DNA from: Alphaproteobacteria bacterium
GTDB lineage: Bacteria; Pseudomonadota; Alphaproteobacteria; ATCC43930; CGMCC-115725
NCBI GenBank assembly: GCA_021325525.1
Contig: JAJPHB010000024.1
Span: 1-64,000, forward strand
Reading direction: 5' to 3'
DNA: 64,000 bases
The position numbers and the translations under genes are program-made. Below the pieces are notes generated by a model that saw only the letters and a program-made list of their open reading frames with translations, ran no database searches and was not told the origin of the DNA. The first letter of the stretch is position 1. Every line of letters begins with the position of its first letter. This document shows positions 1-8,541 of the stretch, piece by piece.

Positions 1-717
<717 letters not shown>

Positions 718-886
718 GCCGGTGCCCGCGGGAGCGATCAGCCGAGCGGGGTGGCGCAGACGACTGGGGAAGGGGAGCCGGCGGAAGTTGAAACGACGCG
801 CGATTGGCGGCTGTGACAGGATGGCCGCCGAACGGCGCAGAGCGTATGCTGGCGGCAAGAGCGGCGTTGGATCGAGGCTCGTGCGA

Positions 887-3343
887 ATGCGGTCGATGAC
901 TGGCATCGGCTTTGCCGGCGCGGTGGCGCTGTGCCCGTGGCCGGCGCTTGCCGCCGACGGGACGCCGCCGGCCGTGGTCTCGACCGCAATCCTGGCGCTG
1001 GCGCTGCTTGCCGCCATTGCCGTCTTCATCGTCCTGCGGCGCCGCCTCGCGGCAGGCCGCGCCGCCATGGCCCGGCTCGCCGCCGCGGCGGCGGAGGCCG
1101 AGGCGATGCTGGATGCCGGACCTTTCGCCTGCTTCCGCTGGCGCGCCGCGGATGACAGCGAGAGCTACCGGCCGGGAGCCGTCGCGGCCCTGGAATTCGC
1201 CGCGGTCCCCCGCTTTTCCGACTTGCTCGACCGCCTCGAACCCGCTGCCGCCGCGGCTCTCCGCGAGGCGGTGGCCCGCTTGCGGGGCGAGGGGCTCGCT
1301 TTTGTGCTGGACGCTGCTCTCGCCTCGGGCGGCCATCTCGATCTCATCGGACGGCGGCTGCGGGACGAGAGCGGCCGGGTTCTCGGCGATGTCGTCTGGG
1401 TCGGCGACGCCGCCCCGCGGGCGGCCGCCAGGAGAGAGGCGGAGGCTCTGCGGCGCGAGCGCGACCACCTGCGCGCCATGCTCGATGCCGTGCCGCTGCC
1501 GATCTGGCGCCGCGCCGCGACCGACCTCGCCCTGCTCGATTGCAACCGCGCCTATGCGGCGGCGCTCGATTCGACGCCGGCCATCACCGTGGCCGAGGCG
1601 CGCGAGCTCGGCGCCGGCGTCCTGCCGGGCCGCGGCCGGGGCCTCGCGGAACGGGCGCGGCGGACGCGGACCGCGCAATCCGAGAGCCACCACATCGTCA
1701 TCAACGGCTCGCGCCGCCTCGTCGAATTCACCGAGCAGCCGCTTGCCGAGGACGGCGACATCGTCGGTTATGCGCGCGACTTCACCGATTTGGAGAACGT
1801 TCAGGCGGAGCTGGCGCGCCATATCGCCGCCCATGCCGAGGTGCTGGAGAACGTCGCGACGGCGGTCGCCATCTATGGCCCGGACACGCGGCTGAAATTC
1901 TTCAACACCGCCTTCGGCACGCTGTGGCGCCTCGAAGAGGAATGGCTGACGACGGAGCCCACCCTGGGCGAGGTGCTGGAGCGCCTGCGCGAGCGGCGGC
2001 GCATTCCGGAATATGCCGATTTCCGTGCCTTCAAGAAGCAGCAGCTCGCCATGTTCACCTCCCTCATCGAGCCCGAGGAGGAGCTGCTGCATCTGCCGGA
2101 CGACCGGACGCTGCGCCTCGTCGTCTCGCCGCATCCCTTCGGCGGCCTCACCTTCGTCTATGAGGACGTAACCGACAAGCTGGCCCTCGAGCGCTCCTAC
2201 AACACTCTCATCGAGGTGCAGCGCGAGACGCTCGACAATCTTTACGAGGCGATCGCCGTCTTCGGCAGCGACGGCCGCCTCAAGCTCTCGAACCCGGCTT
2301 ACGGCCAGATCTGGCAGCTCTCGCCCGAGGATCTGCAGGGCGAGCCGCATGTCGGCGAGATCGTCGAGAAGACGCGCGCCTTCTTCGATGACGGCCGGGA
2401 CTGGGCCGAGCGCAAGGCGCGCATCATTGCCCGCGTCGCCGCGCAGACCTTGTCGAGCGGCACCCTCGAACGCCGCGACGGCTCGACCTTGCGCGTCGCC
2501 TCGGTGCCGCTGCCCGACGGCAACGTGCTCCTCAGCTACCTCGACGTCACCGATTCGACGCGCGTCGAGCGCGCGCTGCGCGAGCGCAACGAGGCGCTGG
2601 AGACGGCGGGCCGCCTGAAAAGCGAATTCATCGCCAACGTCTCCTACGAGCTGCGGACGCCGTTGAACGCCATCATCGGCTTCGCCGAGATCCTGACGAA
2701 GCAGTATTTCGGCGAGCTCAACCCGCGCCAGCTCGACTACAGCAAGGGCATCCTCGACAGCTCGCACCGCCTTCTCTCGCTGATCAACGACATTCTGGAT
2801 CTGGCGACCATCGAGGCCGGCTACATGATGCTCGAATCGGACCGCATCGACCTTCACAGCCTCATGACCAGCATGCTGTCGCTGACGGGCGAGCGGGCGC
2901 GCAAGCAGAACCTCAACCTCGAATTCGATTGTCCCGCCGATCTCGGCACCATCACCGCGGATGAGCGGCGCCTCAAGCAGGCGCTCTTCAACCTCATCTC
3001 GAACGCCATCAAATTCACGCCGCCCGGCGGCACCATCCGCCTCGCCGCCCGCCGCGAGGCCGAGGAGGTGGCGCTCGTCGTCTCCGACAATGGCGTCGGC
3101 ATCCCGAGCGAGCACCAGGCGCGCGTCTTCGAGAAATTCGAGCGCGGCAATCCGCAGGCGCGGCAATCGGGGGCGGGGCTCGGCCTCTCCCTCGTCAAGA
3201 GCTTCATCGAGCTGCATGGCGGGCGGGTCGAGATGGAGTCCGCCCAGGGCAAAGGCACGACGGTGACGCTCTACCTGCCGGCGGCAGCCCCGGCGCGCGA
3301 AGATGCGTCACCCAGCGCCTCGCAGCGCGCGCAAGCGTCCTGA
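887..3343 (+). CDS. divL: DivL-type PAS sensor kinase with Tyr in place of the phospho-acceptor His
   Basis: Membrane PAS-kinase-fold protein of about 818 residues. In Caulobacter DivL controls the CckA-CtrA cell-cycle phosphorelay and reads the state of DivK. Visible here: a signal-like N-terminus, a membrane segment near residues 29-50, several PAS-like blocks to about residue 560, a HisKA dimerisation helix, and a HATPase domain with N box (NLISNAIKF), G1 (DNGVGIP) and G2 (GAGLGLSLVKS). The H box reads VSYELRTPLN, so the canonical His is Tyr (codon TAC 2645-2647, about residue 587), the DivL hallmark. The start is uncertain: ATG 887 or 896 fits the signal-like sequence, while an upstream frame at 674 overlaps ahcY. 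Location between ahcY and tsaE supports the name. Confidence 0.9.
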   Translation: MRSMTGIGFAGAVALCPWPALAADGTPPAVVSTAILALALLAAIAVFIVLRRRLAAGRAAMARLAAAAAEAEAMLDAGPFACFRWRAADDSESYRPGAVAALEFAAVPRFSDLLDRLEPAAAAALREAVARLRGEGLAFVLDAALASGGHLDLIGRRLRDESGRVLGDVVWVGDAAPRAAARREAEALRRERDHLRAMLDAVPLPIWRRAATDLALLDCNRAYAAALDSTPAITVAEARELGAGVLPGRGRGLAERARRTRTAQSESHHIVINGSRRLVEFTEQPLAEDGDIVGYARDFTDLENVQAELARHIAAHAEVLENVATAVAIYGPDTRLKFFNTAFGTLWRLEEEWLTTEPTLGEVLERLRERRRIPEYADFRAFKKQQLAMFTSLIEPEEELLHLPDDRTLRLVVSPHPFGGLTFVYEDVTDKLALERSYNTLIEVQRETLDNLYEAIAVFGSDGRLKLSNPAYGQIWQLSPEDLQGEPHVGEIVEKTRAFFDDGRDWAERKARIIARVAAQTLSSGTLERRDGSTLRVASVPLPDGNVLLSYLDVTDSTRVERALRERNEALETAGRLKSEFIANVSYELRTPLNAIIGFAEILTKQYFGELNPRQLDYSKGILDSSHRLLSLINDILDLATIEAGYMMLESDRIDLHSLMTSMLSLTGERARKQNLNLEFDCPADLGTITADERRLKQALFNLISNAIKFTPPGGTIRLAARREAEEVALVVSDNGVGIPSEHQARVFEKFERGNPQARQSGAGLGLSLVKSFIELHGGRVEMESAQGKGTTVTLYLPAAAPAREDASPSASQRAQAS

Positions 3344-3353
3344 AGGCGGCCGC

Positions 3354-4367
3354 TCAACCCAAGCTCGGCACGCCCGTCGTCGTCGAGTATTCGAAATGCA
3401 GCGCCTCGCCGGGGTGGACCAGGGGGTAGATCGCGTGCGCCGCCATCGCCGCTTCGGCGAATCCCGCGAGGATGAGCTTCAGCTTGCCGGGATATGTCGC
3501 GATGTCGCCGATGGCGAAGATGCCGGGAACGGAAGTGGCGCCGGTCGCCGGATCGACGGCAATATGGTTGCGCTCGAGATTGAGGCCCCAGCCGGCGATC
3601 GGGCCGAGGCTCATGGCGAGCCCGAAGAAAGCGAGCAGCGCGTCTGCCGGGAGGCGCCGCGTCTCGCCCGCCATATCGGCGACGACGACATGGCTCAGCG
3701 CGCCGCCGCTGCCTTCGACCCCGTGGAGCTGGTAGGGCACGACGAGGTCGATTGTCCCCTCTTCCGCCAGGCGCTGCAGGCGCGCCGCCGATTCCGGAGC
3801 GGCGCGGAACTTGGCGCGGCGGTGGACGACGATGACGCGCTCGGCGACCCCGGCGAGGGAAAGCGCCCAATCGACCGCCGAATCGCCGCCGCCGGCGATG
3901 ACGACGCGCTTGCCGCGGAAGTCTTCGCGCCGCTTCACCAGATAGAAGACGCTCTTGCCTTCGAACTCGGCGATTCCCGGCAAAGGCGGGCGATTGGGCC
4001 CGAAAGCGCCGACGCCGGCGGCGATGATGACGGCGCGGGTCGTGAGCCGCGTCCCGGCGGCGGTGGCAAGGCGAAAGCCTCCATCCGCCACGCGCGCCAA
4101 CTCCACCACCTCCGAGCCGAGGTGGAAGGCGGGCTGGAAGGGCGCGACCTGTTCCGACAGCCGCTCGATCAGCTCCGCCGCCGCGATCCGCGGATAGGCC
4201 GGGATGTCGTAGATCGGCTTTTCCGGGTAGAGCGCGACGCATTGTCCGCCCACCGCATCGAGGGCGTCGAGCACGGCGCAGCGCATCTTCAGCATGCCGC
4301 ATTCGAAGACGGCGAAGAGGCCGACGGGTCCCGCGCCGATGATCGCGACTTCGGTGCTGCTCGTCAT
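3354..4367 (-). CDS. Ferredoxin/flavodoxin-NADP+ reductase, thioredoxin-reductase-like type
   Basis: FAD- and NAD(P)-binding oxidoreductase of 337 residues, the usual length of the YumC/TrxR-like FNR family, which passes electrons between NADPH and ferredoxin or flavodoxin. The FAD dinucleotide fold is IIGAGPVGLFA near the N-terminus. A second fold, VIAGGGDSAVDWA, lies mid-protein, and the C-terminal FAD motif is FAIGDIATYPGK. The redox CxxC of true thioredoxin reductases is absent. The start was chosen at the ATG that follows a GGGGG purine run and begins MTSSTEVAI. It lies on the opposite strand, tail-to-tail with divL, and breaks the usual divL-tsaE order together with the next gene. Confidence 0.88.
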   Translation of the reverse strand: MTSSTEVAIIGAGPVGLFAVFECGMLKMRCAVLDALDAVGGQCVALYPEKPIYDIPAYPRIAAAELIERLSEQVAPFQPAFHLGSEVVELARVADGGFRLATAAGTRLTTRAVIIAAGVGAFGPNRPPLPGIAEFEGKSVFYLVKRREDFRGKRVVIAGGGDSAVDWALSLAGVAERVIVVHRRAKFRAAPESAARLQRLAEEGTIDLVVPYQLHGVEGSGGALSHVVVADMAGETRRLPADALLAFFGLAMSLGPIAGWGLNLERNHIAVDPATGATSVPGIFAIGDIATYPGKLKLILAGFAEAAMAAHAIYPLVHPGEALHFEYSTTTGVPSLG

Positions 4368-4621
4368 TGTCCCCCGCTCGCGCCTCCTGCGCGCGGCGGT
4401 AAGATGATCGCGCCATGCCCGCTTGGCAACCGCCGATGCGTTCGGTCGAACGACGGGGCGCGGCCGCGTTCCGCACGCCCGGGCTTCGGCATTGCAAGGG
4501 AATTCCGCCTTTCCTCTCCTGCGTGTGCACGCTAGTCTTCGCGTTGGCCGAGGCAGTCCGCCGACCGCGCGCAGCGGGTGGCCGCGCGGCGGACCGGCCG
4601 GCACATTCTTCGGAGGTGGTG

Positions 4622-6265
4622 ATGTCGTCGCCGCAACGCTCGCCCGAGATCGACTTCAAGGCGGTCTTCGAATCGGCGCCGGGACTGATCCTGGTGTTGA
4701 CGCCGGAGCTGCGCGTCGCGGTGGCGAGCGAGGCCTATCTGCGCGCCATCCGGCGTCCGCGCGAGGCGATCGTCGGGCGCGCTCTCGCCGAGATCTTCCC
4801 CGATGACCCCGAGGAGCCGGGCGGCGCCTGGGGGCGGAACCTGCGGGCTTCGCTCGACCGCGTCAATCAGACCCGCCAGGCCGACGCCATGGAGGTGCAG
4901 AGATACGATCTTCGCCGCCCCGAGGACGGCACCCTCGACGAGCGCCACTGGAGCGCGGTGAACGCGCCGGTCTTCGACGCCGCGGGCAAGATCGCTTACA
5001 TCGTCCACCATGTCGAGGACGTGACCGTGGCGCAGCGGCGGGAGCGCGCGCTGCAGCGGGCGAATGAGGAGCTGCGCGCCGCCAGCGAGAAGCTCGCCAC
5101 GTCGCAGGCCGCGCTCTACCAGGCGCAGAAGATGGAGGCCGTCGGCCAATTGACGGGCGGCGTCGCCCATGATTTCAACAACCTCCTCACCGTCATCATC
5201 GGCAATGTCGATCTCCTCGAGAGCGAGGCCGGGCGCGATCAGCAGATGCTGAAGCTGATCGCCACCATCCGCCGCTCGGCCGAGCGCGGCGCGCGCCTGA
5301 CGACGCAGCTTCTCGCCTTCTCGCGGCGGCAGACTTTGCGGCCGGAGGCGTGCAACCTCAATTCGCTGATCATCGACCTCGACGTCTTGATCAAGCGCGC
5401 CCTCGGCGAGGCGATCGAGGTGCGCACCAGCTTCAATCCCGGCCTCTGGCCGGTCAATGTCGACGCCGCCCAGTTCGAGGCCTCGATCCTCAACCTCGTC
5501 GTCAACGCGCGCGATGCGATGCCGGAGGGCGGCAACTTCACCATCGAGACGCACAACACCACTCTCGATGCCGAAGCCGCGCGCCTCGCCGATGTGCGCC
5601 CGGGCCAGTTCGTCATGCTCTCCTTCTCCGATACCGGGGCGGGCATGACGCCCGAAGTGTTGGAGCGCGCTTTCGAGCCCTTCTACACGACGAAGGAGGT
5701 CGGCAAGGGCAGTGGTCTCGGATTGAGCCAGCTCTACGGCTTCGTCCGCCAGAGCGGCGGGCATGCCACGATCGAAAGCGCGCCGGGGCGGGGAACGACG
5801 GTGCGCATCTACCTGCCGGTGGCGATGCGGCAGCCGGCGCCCGCCCAGCCGGCGGCGAAGCCGGCAACAAAGCTCAGGGGCTCGGAGACGGTACTCGTCG
5901 TCGAGGACGACCCCGATGTCCTCGACGTCGCGGTCGCGACCTTGGGCGATCTCGGCTACCGCATCCTCGTCGCCCATGACGGGATCGAGGCGCTGCACAT
6001 CCTGGCGCGGGACGAACCCATCGACCTGCTCTTCACCGACGTTGTCATGCCGCATGGCGTGAGCGGCATCCAGCTCGCGCGCCAGGCGCGCAAGCTGCGC
6101 CAGGACATCAAGGTGCTGCTCACCTCGGGCTATACCGTGCACACGGTGTCGCCTGAATACGGCGCCGAAAGGGAGTTCCCGATCATCGGCAAGCCCTATC
6201 GTCAGGCCGAGCTCGCCGAGCAGGTGCGCCGCGCGCTCGGCCGCGCGCCGCAAGCGGGCGGCTGA
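4622..6265 (+). CDS. Soluble hybrid sensor histidine kinase (PAS-HisKA-HATPase-REC)
   Basis: A 547-residue hybrid kinase with no membrane segment, so probably a cytosolic sensor. An N-terminal PAS domain spans about residues 10-125, followed by a short coiled coil. The H box is [11 protein letters not shown] with His near residue 183. The HATPase domain carries [14 protein letters not shown] and the G2 loop [13 protein letters not shown]-terminal receiver domain has the acidic pair VVEDDPDV, acceptor Asp in LLFTDVVMP (about residue 473) and Lys in GKPYR. The ATG at 4622 is preceded by GGAGGTGGTG. Phosphate should pass from His to the receiver and then to an unknown histidine phosphotransferase. 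CckA shares the GG(I/V)AHDFNNLL type of H box but has membrane segments, so this is not the obvious CckA. Confidence 0.88.
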   Translation: MSSPQRSPEIDFKAVFESAPGLILVLTPELRVAVASEAYLRAIRRPREAIVGRALAEIFPDDPEEPGGAWGRNLRASLDRVNQTRQADAMEVQRYDLRRPEDGTLDERHWSAVNAPVFDAAGKIAYIVHHVEDVTVAQRRERALQRANEELRAASEKLATSQAALYQAQKMEAVGQLTGGVAHDFNNLLTVIIGNVDLLESEAGRDQQMLKLIATIRRSAERGARLTTQLLAFSRRQTLRPEACNLNSLIIDLDVLIKRALGEAIEVRTSFNPGLWPVNVDAAQFEASILNLVVNARDAMPEGGNFTIETHNTTLDAEAARLADVRPGQFVMLSFSDTGAGMTPEVLERAFEPFYTTKEVGKGSGLGLSQLYGFVRQSGGHATIESAPGRGTTVRIYLPVAMRQPAPAQPAAKPATKLRGSETVLVVEDDPDVLDVAVATLGDLGYRILVAHDGIEALHILARDEPIDLLFTDVVMPHGVSGIQLARQARKLRQDIKVLLTSGYTVHTVSPEYGAEREFPIIGKPYRQAELAEQVRRALGRAPQAGG

Positions 6266-6275
6266 GCCGAGGCGA

Positions 6276-6794
6276 TTGTCGGGCGCGACGCGAACGGGTT
6301 ACAAGAGCCTCGTGGCTGCCGCATCGAATGTCACCGAAGGCTGGGTCGATCTCTCCGACGAGGCGGCGACCGCGCGGCTCGCCGGCAGGGTGGCGCGCGA
6401 GGCGCGGCGGGGAGACGCGATCGCGCTCAGCGGCGAGCTCGGTGCGGGCAAGACCAGCTTCGCCCGCGCCTTCATCCGTGCCTGCGGCGCGCCCGAGGAA
6501 GTCCCGAGTCCGAGCTTCACTCTCGTGCAGACCTACGACACGCCGCGCGGCGCCGTCTCGCATTTCGATCTCTACCGCTTGTCCCGCCCGGAGGAGATCG
6601 AGGAGCTGGGGCTCGACGAGGCCTTGGCCGAGGGCATCGTCCTCATCGAATGGCCCGACCGTCTGGCCGGGTTTGCCCCACCGGACCGGCTCGACATCGC
6701 TTTGCTGCCCGGCGCGGCACCCGAGGCGCGCCGGGCGCGGCTGCGCGGCGATCGCTCCTGGTCGGCGCGCCTCCCGCGGATTCTCGCGGCATGA
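6276..6794 (+). CDS. tsaE: tRNA t6A biosynthesis ATPase TsaE
   Basis: P-loop ATPase that energises the TsaBDE complex for threonylcarbamoylation of A37 in ANN-decoding tRNAs. Walker A is GELGAGKTS, followed by the family blocks PSPSFTLVQTY and HFDLYRL, and by LIEWPDRL near the C-terminus. Length is 172 residues from TTG 6276, or 160 from GTG 6312, which is closer to the usual size; the sequence does not settle the start. The stop overlaps the ATG of amgK by 4 bases (ATGA), which implies translational coupling in the tsaE-amgK-murU-addB-addA operon. Confidence 0.93.
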   Translation: MSGATRTGYKSLVAAASNVTEGWVDLSDEAATARLAGRVAREARRGDAIALSGELGAGKTSFARAFIRACGAPEEVPSPSFTLVQTYDTPRGAVSHFDLYRLSRPEEIEELGLDEALAEGIVLIEWPDRLAGFAPPDRLDIALLPGAAPEARRARLRGDRSWSARLPRILAA

Positions 6795-7798
6795 GTGACC
6801 GCGCCGCGCTCATCGCCGCGTTCCTGCGGCGCGCGGGCTGGGGCGATGCCGAGCGGCGAATCCTTGCCGGCGATGCCTCTTTCCGCCATTACGACCGCCT
6901 CCGCCGCGGAAGCGAGAGCGCGGTTCTCATGGACGCGCCGCCGCCGCAGGAGGATGTGCGGCCCTTTCTCGCCGTCGCTGCCATCCTGCACCGGCTCGGC
7001 CTCAGCGCGCCGCGCATCCTGGCGCGCGACGAGGCGGCAGGGCTGCTCCTGCTCGAGGATCTGGGGGATGCCACCTATACGCGCCTTCTCGGCGAAGGCG
7101 CCGACGAGGCGGCGCTCTATGCGCTCGCCGTCGACGTCCTCATCTATCTCCATCGCCGTTTCGATCCGGCCGCCGCAACCCTGCCGCCCTACGACGAGGG
7201 CCGGCTGCTCTTCGAGGCGTCGCTGCTCGTCGACTGGTTCCTTCCGGAGGTGACGGGCGCGCCGGTGCCGGAGGCGATCCGCGAGGAATATCTGGCGGCG
7301 TGGCGCCGCGTCCTCCCCGCGGCCGCGATGCCTACCCCGACGCTGGTCCTGCGCGATTACCATGTCGACAACCTGCTCCGCCTCGATGGCCGCCCGGGCG
7401 TTGCCGCCTGCGGCCTCCTCGATTTCCAGGACGCCGTTATCGGCCCGGCGAGCTACGATCTCGTCTCGCTTCTCGAAGACGCGCGGCGCGACGTTTCACC
7501 GGCCCTCGCCGAGGCGATGATCGCGCGTTATCTCGCAGCTTTTCCGGGCACCGACCGCGCGGCGTTCCTCGCCTCCTATGCGGTGCTCGGCGCGCAGCGC
7601 AACTGCAAGATCGTCGGCATCTTCACCCGCCTCTGGCGGCGCGACGGCAAGTCCGGCTATCTGAAGCACATTCCCCGCGTCTGGCGCCTCATCGCCGAGG
7701 ATATCCGCCATCCGGCGCTGGCGCCGGTCGCGCATTGGCTCGACCGCCAGATCCCGCCGGCGCTGCGCCGAGAGCCCTCGCGGCAGGACGCGGCATGA
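6791..7798 (+). CDS. amgK: Anomeric N-acetylmuramate/N-acetylglucosamine kinase AmgK
   Basis: Aminoglycoside-phosphotransferase-fold kinase of 335 residues. AmgK phosphorylates MurNAc or GlcNAc at C1, the first step of the peptidoglycan-recycling shortcut that bypasses de novo UDP-MurNAc synthesis. Visible: nucleotide-binding region GDASFRHYDR, catalytic loop LRDYHVDNLL (the Asp/His/Asp/Asn set of APH kinases) and metal-binding GLLDFQDAVIGPASYDL. The ATG at 6791 sits in the tsaE stop and the gene's own stop overlaps the start of murU. Family membership is clear; substrate is inferred from linkage to MurU. Confidence 0.88.
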   Translation: MSDRAALIAAFLRRAGWGDAERRILAGDASFRHYDRLRRGSESAVLMDAPPPQEDVRPFLAVAAILHRLGLSAPRILARDEAAGLLLLEDLGDATYTRLLGEGADEAALYALAVDVLIYLHRRFDPAAATLPPYDEGRLLFEASLLVDWFLPEVTGAPVPEAIREEYLAAWRRVLPAAAMPTPTLVLRDYHVDNLLRLDGRPGVAACGLLDFQDAVIGPASYDLVSLLEDARRDVSPALAEAMIARYLAAFPGTDRAAFLASYAVLGAQRNCKIVGIFTRLWRRDGKSGYLKHIPRVWRLIAEDIRHPALAPVAHWLDRQIPPALRREPSRQDAA

Positions 7799-8520
7799 TG
7801 CCTCCAAGAACCGCGATGGTGCTGGCGGCCGGGCTCGGCACGCGGATGCGCCCGATCACCGATTCGATCCCGAAGCCGCTCGTCCGCATCCGCGGCCGCA
7901 CCCTGCTCGACCATGCGCTCGACCGGCTCGAGGCGCAGGGCGTCGAGACCGTCGTCGTCAATACGCACTACAAGGGCGAGCAGATCGCCGCCCACCTCGC
8001 CGCCCGGCCGAGGCCGCGCATCATTCTTTCCGAGGAAAGCGAGCTTCTGGAGACAGGCGGCGGCGTCTTCAAGGCGCTGCCGCGGCTCGGCGAGCGCTTC
8101 TATGTCGTCAACAGCGACGTCTTCTGGCTGAACGGCAAGGTGCCGGCCCTCGAACGCCTGGCGCGGGCCTGGCGCGAGGACGAGATGGACGCGCTGCTGC
8201 TGTTGCAGAGGACGACCACCGCAATCGGCTACGAGGGGAGCGGCGACTATCTGCTCGACCCGCTCGGTGTGCCGCGGCGGCGCGGCGAGCGCGAGATCGC
8301 GCCCTTCCTCTTCGCCGGCGTCCAGATTCTGCACGCGCGGCTCTTCGCCGGCGCGGCCAGCCTGCCGGCGAAGTTTTCGCTGCTCCGCCTTTACGACAAT
8401 GCCCAGGAAGCGGGACGCCTGCGCGCCATCGTCCATGACGGCGAGTGGTACCATATCGGCACGCCGGCGGGCCTCGCGATGGCCGACAAGCGGCTGGCGA
8501 TCAACCGCGTCGAGCGCTGA
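7795..8520 (+). CDS. murU: N-acetylmuramate-1-phosphate uridylyltransferase MurU
   Basis: Nucleotidyltransferase of 241 residues that makes UDP-MurNAc from MurNAc-1-phosphate, the step after AmgK. The signature loop AAGLGTRMRPITDSIPKPL sits at the N-terminus. Other family blocks are VVVNTHYKG, ETGGGVFKALP, the catalytic-site FYVVNSDVFW and the C-terminal WYHIGTP. The start is one of two adjacent ATGs (7795 or 7798) overlapping the amgK stop. GlmU or glucose-1-phosphate thymidylyltransferases share the loop, but the partnership with AmgK favours MurU. Confidence 0.9.
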   Translation: MMPPRTAMVLAAGLGTRMRPITDSIPKPLVRIRGRTLLDHALDRLEAQGVETVVVNTHYKGEQIAAHLAARPRPRIILSEESELLETGGGVFKALPRLGERFYVVNSDVFWLNGKVPALERLARAWREDEMDALLLLQRTTTAIGYEGSGDYLLDPLGVPRRRGEREIAPFLFAGVQILHARLFAGAASLPAKFSLLRLYDNAQEAGRLRAIVHDGEWYHIGTPAGLAMADKRLAINRVER

Positions 8521-8541
8521 GGGCCTCGGCGGGCGGCAGGG

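Noticed and set aside
4622-6265. Hybrid kinase considered as CckA
   Set aside because: It lacks the membrane segments and the second PAS domain of CckA; only the H-box style and overall order agree.
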